Positions 35,443 to 45,519 of a stretch of 64,000 nucleotides of DNA are shown one piece after another; positions within the stretch are counted from its first letter, which is position 1, and every line of letters starts with the position of its first letter. The stretch comes from Nitrospira sp. (GTDB lineage Bacteria > Nitrospirota > Nitrospiria > Nitrospirales > Nitrospiraceae): assembly GCA_021323395.1 (NCBI GenBank), contig JAJONL010000004.1, positions 1 to 64,000 on the forward strand, read 5' to 3'. A program made the position numbers and the translations under genes. Below the pieces are notes generated by a model. It saw nothing but the letters and a program-made list of their open reading frames with translations. It made no database searches and had not been told where the DNA came from.

Positions 35443-36342
35443 ATGACAAAATCGGGGTATCGTATCGGAGTCGTGGGTGTAGGACGCATGGGGGCCAATA
35501 TGGCCAGGAGGCTTCATGAGCTCAAGTATCCAATTGTGGCCATACACGATGTCGCCCCCCATCAAGCCGGAAGTCTAGCCAAAGAACTAGGCTGTGAAGC
35601 CGCCTCCACCCCGGCGCGCCTGGCGGGCCTCGCCAACACAGTGCTGACGGTTGTGTCTGATGACGGGGCAATGCGCCAGATCTACTCGACTGGAGGACCG
35701 GACAGTCTCCTGCGTCAGGCTTCAAACTGCCTGTTCATCAATTGCGCCACTCTTTCGCCGGACGTTCACATCGAGATCCAACTCCTCATCGAGCAGGAAG
35801 GCGGACACTGCCTCGAAGCCTGTATGGCCAGTAGCATCACGCAAGCTCGCCAAGGAACGCTGTACCTGATGTGCGGTGGCAGACCGGAGGTGTTCGAACG
35901 CGCAAAATCTTTGCTCGAAGACCTGAGTGCGCACCTGCGCTACATAGGACCGGCCGGCGAAGCCGCCAAGGTGAAGGCGCTCGTCAACATGGTGATGAAC
36001 GCCAATACGGCGGCATTGGCGGAAGGGCTAGGGTTGGGTGCGGCACTAGGCCTGGACCTCACCATGTTGCGCGAAGTCTTTTCTCAGACCGGCGCCAACT
36101 CTCGCGTGCTGGAGACTGACGGCGAAGATATGCAACAACGCGCCCATGACTGTTACTTTTCGGCTGCCCATGCGGCCAAGGATTCTGGAATCGCCTTGGC
36201 CTTGGCTCAGCAAGCCGGCCTGGATTTGCCTCTGGCAAGAGCCACCCACGAACAATACCGACGCCTGGTTGATCGCGGCATGGGCGAATTGGACAAGTCT
36301 GCCGTGGCCGAGTTGACGTTCAAGGACCGATTGAATGGATAG
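35443..36342 (+). CDS. Beta-hydroxyacid dehydrogenase family protein
   Basis: 299 residues. The N-terminal Rossmann fold GVVGVGRMGANMARRL fits 3-hydroxyisobutyrate/glyoxylate reductases, and the catalytic Lys is predicted in AAKVKALVNMVMNANTAALAEGLGLG. Ribosome binding site GAGGAGG with six bases to ATG 35443. Odd: the usual substrate loop DAPVSGG reads LEACMASSITQA, so substrate binding should differ from typical members. A candidate TACACT -10 box lies about 50 bases upstream. Confidence 0.87.
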   Translation: MTKSGYRIGVVGVGRMGANMARRLHELKYPIVAIHDVAPHQAGSLAKELGCEAASTPARLAGLANTVLTVVSDDGAMRQIYSTGGPDSLLRQASNCLFINCATLSPDVHIEIQLLIEQEGGHCLEACMASSITQARQGTLYLMCGGRPEVFERAKSLLEDLSAHLRYIGPAGEAAKVKALVNMVMNANTAALAEGLGLGAALGLDLTMLREVFSQTGANSRVLETDGEDMQQRAHDCYFSAAHAAKDSGIALALAQQAGLDLPLARATHEQYRRLVDRGMGELDKSAVAELTFKDRLNG

Positions 36343-36482
36343 GCCCTGAGGCGCCCTGCCCCATCGTTCGCCTGCCCCACTCGGCAGACAAAGAAGGCAC
36401 GGCTTTCCACCAGGGAACCATGTGATCGCCCTCAGGCCCGCGCTTGTGATCACTCGTCTGAAGCAAGAGTCCTTGAAGAGGG

Positions 36483-36938
36483 TTAGTGTTTTTCAAACGG
36501 CCGTTCCGGCCTCTCTGCTGCTGGAAGGTAGCGCCACCGCTTCTGCCCATCCACATCAAACGAACCGAGAAAGGTGGCCTGGCCGGCCAGTGATTGAAAT
36601 TCAACCAAGCGAACGGTGCAATTGTGTGTATCCACGAGCCGCGCATCATACTGGCCCAGCACGAGGATAACACCAGAGCCCTGGTCATAGAGATTACGCC
36701 GCCCGGCGTAACCCGTGTCGGGGAATAACTCAGCCGTCCCCATGCAACCCTTCGCTCCTTCAACCCGAAGGGCCAGGCGATAACGGGCCAGAACCGGATG
36801 GGTGGCAGTCCGCGTAATGCTCACGCGAATTCCGGATGCGGCCATGTCGACCTCGGCTGGCTCCGGACGATCACTATTGCAGGCCGACAGAAAGAAGATC
36901 AGGCCGGCCATCGTGCAGCCTGATCCTCGCAGCCCCAT
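36483..36938 (-). CDS. Small lipoprotein or exported protein
   Basis: 151 residues from ATG 36938: MGLRGSGCTMAGLIFFLSAC with a possible lipobox LSAC, then a beta-rich domain (RVSITRTATHPVLARYRLAL; GYAGRRNLYDQGSGVILVLGQY; RLVDTHNCTVRLVEF). I do not recognise the family. Translation is coupled to the GlcG/HbpS-like gene upstream (TGATG overlap). Confidence 0.7.
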   Translation of the reverse strand: MGLRGSGCTMAGLIFFLSACNSDRPEPAEVDMAASGIRVSITRTATHPVLARYRLALRVEGAKGCMGTAELFPDTGYAGRRNLYDQGSGVILVLGQYDARLVDTHNCTVRLVEFQSLAGQATFLGSFDVDGQKRWRYLPAAERPERPFEKH

Positions 36939-37486
36939 CACTTGGCGGAGGGCACCTTCGAAGCCGCACCGATGGCATCGAGTCCAGCCTCGGCACAGGC
37001 ATCGTCCAGATGGGTTCCCGGTGCGCCACCCACGCCAATGGCACCGACCACCTCACCCGCAATTTCGATCGGCAAGCCGCCACCGACCATGAGGATGCTC
37101 CCATTCATATCACGCAGCGCTTGCAGGGCAGGCTGCTTGGCGATCATCTCGGCCAAGTCGGTCGTCGCGCGCCGCAGACTGGCAGCGGTATAGGCTTTCT
37201 TACGACTACTATCCACCGTATGCGGCCCTGCGCCATCCGCCCGTAAAAAAGCCCGCAATACACCCGCGCGATCCACGACGGACGCACTGACTCGATAGCC
37301 GTCCTTCTTGCACTGATCAAGAGCCGCCTGCGCGGCCTTGCTCGCCGAGGTCGCCGGCAGGACCGATTCCTTCGGCAAGTCTTCACCCGCGTTGATCACA
37401 CCAGGCCATCCACCTATCAGCAATACTCCTGCGATGACCCCGACATATATCCATTCCCGCCCAGAGACCCGCATTGCCTTCACCAT
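36936..37486 (-). CDS. GlcG/HbpS-like (DUF336) exported protein
   Basis: 182 residues with an N-terminal hydrophobic signal (YVGVIAGVLLIGGWPGVINA) and the DUF336 domain: AAQAALDQCKKDGYRVSASVVDRAGVLRAFLRADGAG, KKAYTAASLRRAT and GGLPIEIAGEVVGAIGVGGAPG. Relatives include haem-binding HbpS and GlcG. Here it is exported and paired with a lipoprotein gene. ATG 37486 has GGAGG six bases upstream. TTGACA-N17-TAGGCT lies upstream as a promoter candidate. The annotated end includes the TGATG overlap with the next gene. Confidence 0.85.
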
Positions 37487-37555
37487 CACCTACCTCCCTT
37501 ATGCTGCCTGACGCAACCTTCTCACTTCCGCATCTAACGACCAAGCCGAGGCGCG

Positions 37556-37584
37556 AGCCTACGGCCAGGGAATCGATCTGTCAA
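37556..37584 (-). promoter_or_regulatory. Candidate promoter of the GlcG/HbpS-like gene
   Basis: Minus-strand TTGACA (37584-37579), 17-base spacer, TAGGCT (37561-37556), about 70 bases upstream of ATG 37486. The -10 box is weak but matches the layout before pxpB. Confidence 0.4.
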
Positions 37585-37674
37585 GACTCGACTAATGAGA
37601 GTCAGACAGATCAGGGGACCGCTATTAGAATAACGCATCATGCCCGAACTCGACCGCAGGAGACATCCGATACG

Positions 37675-37845
37675 ATGGAATATATAAGACAGGCGGTGCA
37701 TCATGGCATCAAGTGCGGCCTTCGCGCCTGGCAAAGCTGGGCCATGGATTTCCTCCTCCAGAGGGTGGGCATTCGGTCAAGACTCCGTGGGCATGCCGGA
37801 TGGACTTCAGAGAGGTTGCGGCAAGCAGGATTGGAAACCAGCTGA
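37675..37845 (+). CDS. Possible small basic protein
   Basis: 56 codons: MEYIRQAVHHGIKCGLRAWQ then MDFLLQRVGIRSRLRGH and a C-terminal ERLRQAGLETS. AGGAGA precedes the ATG at a workable distance. No family is recognised. It is the only plausible gene in the 37.5-37.85 kb gap, which otherwise appears empty; weak evidence. Confidence 0.3.
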   Translation: MEYIRQAVHHGIKCGLRAWQSWAMDFLLQRVGIRSRLRGHAGWTSERLRQAGLETS

Positions 37846-37852
37846 AAATCGA

Positions 37853-38341
37853 TCAGTAGTGGGCGATAGGATGGACGACCGAATTGAGGGCGCCGGGACT
37901 ATGCAACTCCTCAATCCAGACCTTGGCCTGCGCGACATAGAACGTGTAGTCGCTTTCCGGATAACTTGACACCACGGCGTGCAGCAGTTGTTCGGCTTCC
38001 TGGTCTCGACCAGCATTCAGACTCGTCCGAGCCGCCTGGAGAGTACAGGAAGCAGCCAAAGCCTTGGGGTCGACGGTAGTCCGCACCGGTTGCTTGGTCA
38101 CGAATCGATCGAGCGTTTTGGGAACATCTGGGGCAGGCACGACATGGGTATCAGCGGATTGTTGTAATTGCTTCGCGGCCGACAAGACCGTTTCGACATC
38201 GCCGCTCGATTGACAATGCCGATATAAATCCCACATCGACATGACAGAAGCGGACGTTGGAAGGGACGTCTGAGCAGACGATTGGAACCACTGGCAGCCG
38301 GCCAGAAGCACACTCACAACTATGAGCATCGCAAATTTCAC
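37853..38341 (-). CDS. Hypothetical lipoprotein
   Basis: 162 residues with signal peptide and lipobox LLAGC (MKFAMLIVVSVLLAGCQWF). The rest is helical and TPR-like (CTLQAARTSLNAGRDQEAEQLLHAVVSSYP), without a definite family. A TTGACA box lies about 50-60 bases upstream on the minus strand, with only a weak -10. It may assist an envelope process. Confidence 0.75.
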   Translation of the reverse strand: MKFAMLIVVSVLLAGCQWFQSSAQTSLPTSASVMSMWDLYRHCQSSGDVETVLSAAKQLQQSADTHVVPAPDVPKTLDRFVTKQPVRTTVDPKALAASCTLQAARTSLNAGRDQEAEQLLHAVVSSYPESDYTFYVAQAKVWIEELHSPGALNSVVHPIAHY

Positions 38342-38496
38342 GCGCAGTATGTCCTGTGGTCCTTCTTATCCTTACCGGATCGTTTCTCTCCCTGTCAATC
38401 TTTCTGAGCGCGCACTGGACAAAAGATCTTCGCCGGTGCACGTCGAGACACCACGAGAGCGACATTGTTCGAAGATGACACAGATGCGGAGATGAC

Positions 38497-40482
38497 TCAC
38501 CCAGTGGCGAGCTCCTTTTCGTGGGCTGTTCCGATGTCTTCGATCAACGCGCGTAACGGTTCTGCGACTGACCAAGCCTGGGCGCAACAGCCGCGAGCGT
38601 CATGCGGTTTCTGACCGTCGAAAATTTCCGACACCTGTCCTAAGCAGACCTCATCGAGATGGAAGAGCAATCCATCGAGAAACCCCCTCGCCTCAGACCG
38701 TACCGACGCACGCGCGCCATAGGTCTTCACCCAAGCCGTAACGAACGCCCCGAGCAGAAACGGCCACACGGTGCCCTGGTGGTAGGCGGCATCTCGCTCA
38801 GTCACTGTCCCCCGATAGCAGGAACGAAATCGGATATCCTCCGGCGCCAACGTGCGTAACCCGACCGGGGTGAGCAATCGTTCTTTGATGAGCTGGAGTA
38901 TTTGTCGAGCGTGCGGGGCCGAGACCAATTGATCATCCAGCGTCAACGCATAGATCTGGTTGGGACGGAGCGAGGCGTCATCCCCGGTCTGTCCGTCGAC
39001 CACATCGAACAGGTACCCTCCGGTCTGGTACCAGAACCGAGCACGGAATGATTCAATGGCGCGCAGGCGATCGTGAAGACATTGCGCCGCATAGTCGGGC
39101 TCGCTGAACTGCAGGGCTAATTCCCTCGCCACTGCCAGCGCCCGCACCCACAGAGCCTGGACCTCCACCGGCTTGCCCTGCCGGGGTGTGACCGCCCAGT
39201 CGCCGATTTTGACATCCATCCAGGTGAGCTGCGCCCCGTCAGCCGCACTCATGATCATCCCGTCGTCATCCATCCGGATTCCGAACCTCGTCCCGCGACG
39301 ATAGCCCTCCAGAATCTGTTTGATCGCCGGCCAGGCTATGTGGCGTACGCCGGTAAGGTCTCGACTGTAATGAAGATAGCGCCCGACGGCGTGGACGAAC
39401 CACAACGAGGCATCGATCGTATTGTAATCGGGCGGCTCCCCTCTATCGGGAAATCGATTCGGCACCATGCCTTGCGATATCTGTGCGGCGAACGCTTCGA
39501 TTACCTGCCGTGCCATGTCATAACGGCCGGTCACCAAACAGAGTCCCGGCAAGGCCACGAAACTGTCCCGTCCCCAGTCTGTAAACCAAGGATATCCGGC
39601 TATCACGGTCTGCCGATCCCCACGTTTCACAAGGTAGGCATCAGTGGCAGCCCAGAGCCTGCGTGTCAATCGGTCACCCGTCGGCACGGCTTGTAATCTC
39701 CCCTCGCGGCGGCGACGCTCCTGAGTCATCAACTGCCCGACATCCAGAGAGAGAAGATTCTCGGTGGACAAGACTAGCTCTGCCGCCGATCCAGGCATGA
39801 GTGAGAATGCCCATTCGCCGGGTGACCACCAATCTTCTATAGGATCCAGTCCTCGCTCCTGTTCGGTCCGATACTGCACATCGCGATACCAATCCGGCCC
39901 GTGCTGATAGTGTCCGTTGTGGAAAGCATGCACCGCAGGCAAACTTACGTAGGGCTGCCAGGTCACCCGACCTTCTTCTATGGCGGCATGGTTATGGAGG
40001 TCGGCGTTCTCATGGTGGTTCGCATGGTAATCTCGACACGAGAGCATCGGCCTCACGCGCAAGAGCACCCCAGACGATCCCTGGCCGACCAGTCTCCATC
40101 GGACCACGACCATATCGCGCCCATGAGGACAGAACAGCTCTCGTTCAACCTGCATGCCGTAGGCCGCATAGCGCCAAGTCGGCCAAGGGTCCGCAGAAAA
40201 CCCCTCGCAATACCGGTAGCCATCCGGATGCACGGCGCCGCGATACAGATTCGTCGAGAGCGGGAAAGCGTGATCACCGGCCTCCACCCATTCCTCAAGG
40301 TGATTCACCAGGACCACGCGATCGACCGGCGGATGTCTGGCCACCAGCAGCAAGGCGTGGTAGCGACGCGTATTCGCTCCCGCGACGGTTCCTGAGGCAT
40401 AGCCTCCCCGCCCATTCGTCTCCAGCCATTCAAGCGCGAGCGCTCGTTCAAGGTCCTGGCAGCGTAGGGAATCGACCGTCAA
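38497..40482 (-). CDS. Glycogen-debranching-type alpha-glucosidase (GDE_C)
   Basis: 661 residues related to amylo-alpha-1,6-glucosidase/glycogen debranching enzymes. The N-terminal domain carries LEWLETNGRGGYASGTVAGANTRRYHALL, a hallmark of the bacterial family; the catalytic (alpha/alpha)6 barrel shows GYPWFTDWGRDSFVALPGLCL and DYNTIDASLWFVHAVGRYL, then RPNQIYALTL and YHQGTVWPFLLG. The start is a TTG at 40482 with GGGAG upstream, three bases after the stop of the GH63-like gene. It could trim alpha-1,6 branches of glycogen or process a related glucan. No signal peptide, so cytoplasmic. Confidence 0.9.
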   Translation of the reverse strand: MTVDSLRCQDLERALALEWLETNGRGGYASGTVAGANTRRYHALLLVARHPPVDRVVLVNHLEEWVEAGDHAFPLSTNLYRGAVHPDGYRYCEGFSADPWPTWRYAAYGMQVERELFCPHGRDMVVVRWRLVGQGSSGVLLRVRPMLSCRDYHANHHENADLHNHAAIEEGRVTWQPYVSLPAVHAFHNGHYQHGPDWYRDVQYRTEQERGLDPIEDWWSPGEWAFSLMPGSAAELVLSTENLLSLDVGQLMTQERRRREGRLQAVPTGDRLTRRLWAATDAYLVKRGDRQTVIAGYPWFTDWGRDSFVALPGLCLVTGRYDMARQVIEAFAAQISQGMVPNRFPDRGEPPDYNTIDASLWFVHAVGRYLHYSRDLTGVRHIAWPAIKQILEGYRRGTRFGIRMDDDGMIMSAADGAQLTWMDVKIGDWAVTPRQGKPVEVQALWVRALAVARELALQFSEPDYAAQCLHDRLRAIESFRARFWYQTGGYLFDVVDGQTGDDASLRPNQIYALTLDDQLVSAPHARQILQLIKERLLTPVGLRTLAPEDIRFRSCYRGTVTERDAAYHQGTVWPFLLGAFVTAWVKTYGARASVRSEARGFLDGLLFHLDEVCLGQVSEIFDGQKPHDARGCCAQAWSVAEPLRALIEDIGTAHEKELATG

Positions 40483-40485
40483 TAC

Positions 40486-43161
40486 CTACTCTCCCGACTG
40501 CTGAATCAATTTGGCCACGAGACCGGTCCATCCGGTCTGGTGGCCGGCGCCGATGCCGGCTCCGTTGTCGCCATGGAAATATTCATAGAACAGCACGAGG
40601 TCGCGCCAGTGCGGATCCTGTTGAAACTTCTCCGTTCCACCATAGACCGGACGCCTGCCGTCCGGGCCGCGTAGAAAGGTATGGGTCAGGCGGCGTGACA
40701 ACTCGGCCGCCACTTCGGCCAGGTTCAGTTTCTTCCCGGATCCCGTGGGATATTCCACGGTAAAGGTATCGCCCAAGAAGTAGTGAAACTTCTGCAGGGA
40801 TTCGATCAGTAGATAATTCACCGGAAACCATATGGGCCCTCGCCAATTCGAATTGCCTCCGAAGAGACCGGTGGTGGACTCAGCCGGTTGGTACTCGACG
40901 CGATAGTCCATCCCCACCGAGGAGAACACGTAAGGGTGATCCTTGTGGTAGCGAGACAAGGCCCTCACGCCATGATGTGACAAGAATTCGTTTTCATCCA
41001 ACATGTACCGCAGCACCTTGGTCAGCCGACGGCGGTTCACGAGCGACAAGAATCGACGCACCCCTCCATCGTGCGAGTGGGTTTCGACGTGGAGGCTGAA
41101 GTCGGGCCGGTTTTCAAGGAACCATTGCATGCGGTGCTTGAAGCGCGGCAGCTGATCGATCAGTTCGGAATCCAACGTCTCCACGGCAAACAACGGAATC
41201 AGCCCGACCATCGATCGAAGTTTCAAGGGAAACGTCTTTCCATCAGGCAAATGGAGCACATCATAATAAAAGCCGTCCTCCTTGTTCCACAATTCGATCT
41301 GCTCATTGCCGATGTTGTTCATCGCCCGGCAGATGTAGACGAAATGCTCGAAAAATTTACTCGCCACATCCTCATACGCGCGGTCTTCCCGCGCCAGTTC
41401 GAGCGCGATGGACAACATGTTGAGGCAATACATCCCCATCCAACTGGTCGCGTCGGACTGCTCGATGTGCCCGCCGGTCGGGAGGGGTTTGCTCCGGTCG
41501 AAGACGCCGATATTGTCCAAGCCGAGGAACCCGCCTTGGAAAATATTCTTTCCCTCGGCATCCTTCCGATTCACCCACCAGGTGAAGTTCAACAGGAGCT
41601 TGTGAAACACGCGTTCCAGGAACAGGCGGTCTCCGACGCCTTTGCGTTTCTTTTCGATCTTATAGACGCGCCAGGCCGCCCAGGCATGCACCGGCGGATT
41701 GACATCCCCCAATGCCCATTCATAGGCCGGGATCTGCCCGTTGGGATGCATGTACCATTCACGCAGCATCAGCACGAGCTGATCCTTGGCAAATCGTGAA
41801 TCCACGAGTGCGATCGGCAGGCAGTGGAATGCGAGGTCCCAGGCTGCGTACCAAGGGTATTCCCACTTATCCGGCATGGAAATGACATCCGCATTGTAGA
41901 GATGCGTCCAGTCGCTATTCCTTCCGCGCAGTCGTTCCGGAGGCGGCTCCGGTCCGGAAGGATCCCCCTTGAGCCAGCGATCGACATCATAATAATAGAA
42001 TTGTTTATTCCACAGCAGGCCGGCGAAGGCTTGTCGCTGCACCATGCGCGCATCCTCAGACACATCAGCAGGCGCCAGTCCCGCATAAAACTCATCGGCC
42101 TCCTTGATCCGTTCTGCGAAGACGGCATCGAATGTCGTGGGATCCAGCCCCCCTTCGATCGATCCATTGGTGAACCGCACTCGAATGGTCACGGGCTGTC
42201 CCGGCATTGCCGAAAGCACATAATGGGCCGCGGCCTTCGATCCGATGTGGCTGGGATTCACGGCTGACTTATCACCGCGGACTACGTAGTCATTGATGCC
42301 GTCCTTCACATACTGCGCCCCGTCCGCATCGCCATAGAGACGGCGCCGATTGGTTTCGTTTTCCGTAAACAGCAGGTCCGGCGCGCCTTCGCACAACAGC
42401 CGACGCAAGCCGTAATATTCGTGATCAAACTCAACCACGCTCGCGCCGGTAGTCGACTCGCCTTTCCGCATCCGCGGGCGACGCTCATCCAGCCCCCACG
42501 ACCAGGTGTTTCGGAACCAGATGGTGGGTAACAGCGTCAGTTCGGCCGGCTCCGGCCCGCGGTTGATCACGTGAATACGGAGCAGCAGGTCCTCAGGCGT
42601 CGCCTTGGCATATTCCACCGACACATCGAAGTACCGGTTGTCGTCGAAGATGCCAGTATCGAGCAATTCGAATTCGGGATCGGTCCGGCTTCGACGGCGG
42701 TTCTCTTCGACCAATCGTTCGTAGGGAAAGGCCGCCTGAGGATATTTGTAGAGAAACTTCATGTAGGAATGGGTCGGCGTGGAGTCGAGGTAAAAGTAAT
42801 ATTCTTTGGGATCTTCCCCGTGGTTCCCTTCATTCCCCGTGAGGCCGAACAGGCGTTCTTTGAGAATAGGATCTCGACCGTTCCAAAGAGCCAGCGCAAG
42901 GCAGATGAACTGATGCCGATCGCAAATTCCGGCGAGGCCGTCTTCGTTCCAGCGATAGGCTTTCGAGCGGGCATGGTCGTGCGGGACCGCTTCCCAGGCC
43001 GTTCCATAGGGGCTGTAATCTTCCCGGACCGTTCCCCAGGCACGCTCACTGACATAGGGACCCCAACGTTTCCAATGTTCCCGGCGCAGGTCATCTTCAT
43101 CGAGACGTCGTTGCTCCGCCGATTGAGACGGCACAGGTTTTCCTCTCGGGACGGTCGACAT
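40486..43161 (-). CDS. GH63-like glucosidase (MGH1 type)
   Basis: 891 residues of the large GH63-related glucosidase family (N-terminal beta domain and C-terminal (alpha/alpha)6 barrel). Conserved-looking blocks: [67 protein letters not shown] and [18 protein letters not shown]. Relatives hydrolyse mannosyl- or glucosyl-glycerate or other alpha-glucosides. ATG 43161 follows AGGAGA; the ORF-track start at 43188 lacks support. It is immediately upstream of the debranching-type gene, so both should be translated from one message. Confidence 0.88.
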   Translation of the reverse strand: MSTVPRGKPVPSQSAEQRRLDEDDLRREHWKRWGPYVSERAWGTVREDYSPYGTAWEAVPHDHARSKAYRWNEDGLAGICDRHQFICLALALWNGRDPILKERLFGLTGNEGNHGEDPKEYYFYLDSTPTHSYMKFLYKYPQAAFPYERLVEENRRRSRTDPEFELLDTGIFDDNRYFDVSVEYAKATPEDLLLRIHVINRGPEPAELTLLPTIWFRNTWSWGLDERRPRMRKGESTTGASVVEFDHEYYGLRRLLCEGAPDLLFTENETNRRRLYGDADGAQYVKDGINDYVVRGDKSAVNPSHIGSKAAAHYVLSAMPGQPVTIRVRFTNGSIEGGLDPTTFDAVFAERIKEADEFYAGLAPADVSEDARMVQRQAFAGLLWNKQFYYYDVDRWLKGDPSGPEPPPERLRGRNSDWTHLYNADVISMPDKWEYPWYAAWDLAFHCLPIALVDSRFAKDQLVLMLREWYMHPNGQIPAYEWALGDVNPPVHAWAAWRVYKIEKKRKGVGDRLFLERVFHKLLLNFTWWVNRKDAEGKNIFQGGFLGLDNIGVFDRSKPLPTGGHIEQSDATSWMGMYCLNMLSIALELAREDRAYEDVASKFFEHFVYICRAMNNIGNEQIELWNKEDGFYYDVLHLPDGKTFPLKLRSMVGLIPLFAVETLDSELIDQLPRFKHRMQWFLENRPDFSLHVETHSHDGGVRRFLSLVNRRRLTKVLRYMLDENEFLSHHGVRALSRYHKDHPYVFSSVGMDYRVEYQPAESTTGLFGGNSNWRGPIWFPVNYLLIESLQKFHYFLGDTFTVEYPTGSGKKLNLAEVAAELSRRLTHTFLRGPDGRRPVYGGTEKFQQDPHWRDLVLFYEYFHGDNGAGIGAGHQTGWTGLVAKLIQQSGE

Positions 43162-43414
43162 CGAGTCTCTCCTGGTTGGACAGGGCACAGGTGGCTTAAA
43201 CAGGCGCCAGCATGCACCGCGCCCCTGAAAGATTCAACTGAGATTGAAGAGAATGTTTCGAGGGTTTCCAGGAAATGTCGCGCCAGGGAAGAAGAACTTG
43301 CTCACAACCGATGCGCACAGAATTGGAAGACTGAACCGAAATAAGAGTTGACGGGAACCCACATGAGGAAGAGGAAGACAGGAATGAACCAGGTCTCAGC
43401 GGAACGGAAGCCGG

Positions 43415-43600
43415 CTAACTCCAGACGACGGCTTCTTGATTCATGAGGTAATCGATCACCTCTATGCTGTCACGCAACTGCAGTTGCGCCTGCTCCGACA
43501 TGGGCAACACCGCACCTAAGAGCTTGCCGGATTCCAGCTCTGCCAAGTTCGGGATCCCGTCGGTGCTGCGCTTCTCAAGATCGAATCGAAAACTGGCCAT
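43415..43600 (-). CDS. Small hypothetical protein
   Basis: 61 residues, MASFRFDLEKRSTDGIPNL then LESGKLLGAVLPMSEQAQ and an ending of NQEAVVWS. Start ATG 43600 is preceded by GGAGG at ideal spacing, so translation is likely. No family is recognised. It is upstream of the glycosidase pair, separated by about 250 bases that hold no clear gene. Confidence 0.6.
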   Translation of the reverse strand: MASFRFDLEKRSTDGIPNLAELESGKLLGAVLPMSEQAQLQLRDSIEVIDYLMNQEAVVWS

Positions 43601-43764
43601 GTGGTACCTCCAATGCCTTGTCGGTCGTGGTACAGCAATTCTTGAGCCACTCCGGAAGAATTCAAATGCACCGCGCACAATGAAGCATAGCATACGAAGT
43701 GCTACGGCCGGACAGCCGACTAACCGCTCAATTTATTCTTGCTTTACCGTCGAGTCTGGCGAGC

Positions 43765-44802
43765 CTAGTGTGACTCGGCAAGCGGAGGCAGGGCGCCGAG
43801 ATAGGAAAATTCCCCGATTTTGACGAGCGCCGTATCGGCTCGGAGGCGGAAATCATCGCTCGCGGTGTCAACGAACCGTGGGTCGACCGTCAAATCGGAA
43901 TCGGGCTTCAGTTCAGGAGCCGGCTGGCGAGGGGGGCCAGGCCGAAGATAGTTGGATTCAGAGTTCTGCATCGCATTGTAGGACAATGCCACATGGCTCG
44001 AAGGACCCACGACGAATCCATACCGGTTGAGACTCACGATGTTGCCGGACGCTTCATTCTGTGACGTTCCCAAAAACGCCGCACCTCCGCCGTTTTTCAC
44101 GAGTGTATTGCCGACCAGCACGGCGCGCGACTGATCATTGACGATCACCGCCTCGAACAGGCTCCTTGTAATGATGTTCCGTTCAAGGCGAACGCTGGAT
44201 TTGCCCGCCACGCTGACCCCATGGTCGTTATCATGGATGAAGTTGTCTCGCAGCACCGCCTGAGAATTCGCAAACTGCACGCCGGTGGTTTCACTGCCGC
44301 CGATGATGCAGTTCTCAATGCGAACATCCTCGACTTGCTGGGTGAACAACATGCCCTTCACCCGCACGTGATGCAGTAGGATGCCGTGACCATTGAACAT
44401 CCCCATCGCATGTCCGCCATGCTCGTTGATGGTGAAACCCGAAATCTCAATATCCGTCGCCCCATAGGGCCATTTGCCGACATGGAACACCCCCACCCGT
44501 TCTCGTCCCAGGAGGGTCACCTGATCCATACCTGCGCCGATGAGGCGAATCTTTTCTTTGCTGTGGATGGTCACATCTTCAGCATAGGCTCCCGGCTTGA
44601 TGAAAATGGTGTCGCCCTTCTTCGCCGCATCCACCGCTTCCTGGATGGAGCGGTATCGGCCGGACCCGTCCAGCGCGACCACGATCTGCTGGGCATCGGT
44701 TCGAGCCGCCTCGTCGGCCCATAGGGGCGAATGACCCGTGACCCCGAGCAACAGGCACAGGATGACGATGTTCAATAACCATTGCATAGCAGGAATGGTC
44801 AT
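43765..44802 (-). CDS. Exported right-handed beta-helix (NosD-like) protein
   Basis: About 345 residues, exported by a signal peptide (QWLLNIVILCLLLGVTGHSPLWA). The mature part opens YRSIQEAVDAAKKGDTIFIKPGAY and continues with parallel-beta-helix coils (EISGFTINEHGGHAMGMFNG, RIENCIIGGSETTGVQFANS, LRDNFIHDNDHGVSVAGKSS). It resembles pectinesterase/NosD-like folds that bind or modify polymers; catalytic residues cannot be named. The start could be 44814, 44802 or 44787. Confidence 0.85.
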   Translation of the reverse strand: MTIPAMQWLLNIVILCLLLGVTGHSPLWADEAARTDAQQIVVALDGSGRYRSIQEAVDAAKKGDTIFIKPGAYAEDVTIHSKEKIRLIGAGMDQVTLLGRERVGVFHVGKWPYGATDIEISGFTINEHGGHAMGMFNGHGILLHHVRVKGMLFTQQVEDVRIENCIIGGSETTGVQFANSQAVLRDNFIHDNDHGVSVAGKSSVRLERNIITRSLFEAVIVNDQSRAVLVGNTLVKNGGGAAFLGTSQNEASGNIVSLNRYGFVVGPSSHVALSYNAMQNSESNYLRPGPPRQPAPELKPDSDLTVDPRFVDTASDDFRLRADTALVKIGEFSYLGALPPLAESH

Positions 44803-44873
44803 ACCGCCGGGCATGACGAGAAGTCAATCGGCCACGTTGCTGGAGCAGGCACCCCGTGGTATCTTCCCACCCT

Positions 44874-45476
44874 ATGATTCTCGTGGGCCTCACCGGCGGA
44901 GTCGCGACCGGCAAGAGCACGGTCGCCAAGATGTTCGAACAATGCGGCGCCTATACCATCGATGCCGATCTGCTCGCCCACGCGGTCGTTCAACCAGGCA
45001 AACCAGCCTGGCGGGCCATCGTCGCAGCGTTCGGCAAAACCCTCCTCAACCCCGATCACACCGTCAATCGCCACGCCCTCGGCGCCATAGTTTTTCGAAA
45101 CCCATCCAAGTTGCGCCACCTTGAGCGAATCATCCATCCCCGCGTTGCGCGTGAGCAAGCCAAACTGACCAGACAAGCCGCTCACCAGGACCCAAAGGCC
45201 GTCGTCGTCTACGACGTCCCACTGCTGTTCGAAGCCGGGATCGACAGACGGGTGCGGAAAACCGTGGTCGTGACCGCTGATCGCGAAACCCAAATCACCC
45301 GCCTTAAAAAACGTAACGGCTTCACCCGCGCAGACGCCATCCGACGCATTCGCTGTCAAATGCCTCTTCAAGAAAAGGCCGCAGCCGCCGACTATGTCCT
45401 TGACGGCACCGCCCCCCGTTCTCGATTGCAGACCCACGTGAAACGCCTCTATCGCGAATTCCGGTCCCTCGCATAG
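44874..45476 (+). CDS. coaE: Dephospho-CoA kinase
   Basis: 200 residues. Last step of CoA synthesis: phosphorylation of dephospho-CoA. P-loop LTGGVATGKSTVA is at the N-terminus and DADLLAHAVVQPG follows, with HPRVAREQ and VVYDVPLLFEAG later, all family features. ATG 44874 (MILVGLTGG) is chosen over the GTG at 44856 since the fold starts there. It is 43 bases before trxB. Confidence 0.95.
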   Translation: MILVGLTGGVATGKSTVAKMFEQCGAYTIDADLLAHAVVQPGKPAWRAIVAAFGKTLLNPDHTVNRHALGAIVFRNPSKLRHLERIIHPRVAREQAKLTRQAAHQDPKAVVVYDVPLLFEAGIDRRVRKTVVVTADRETQITRLKKRNGFTRADAIRRIRCQMPLQEKAAAADYVLDGTAPRSRLQTHVKRLYREFRSLA

Positions 45477-45519
45477 CGGCCGCTTTTCCCTCGCCGCTTC
45501 CATGTGTTAGCATCAGTTC

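Noticed and set aside
41071-41799. 242-codon plus-strand ORF
   Set aside because: Antisense to the GH63-like gene; amino-acid use typical of a shadow frame.
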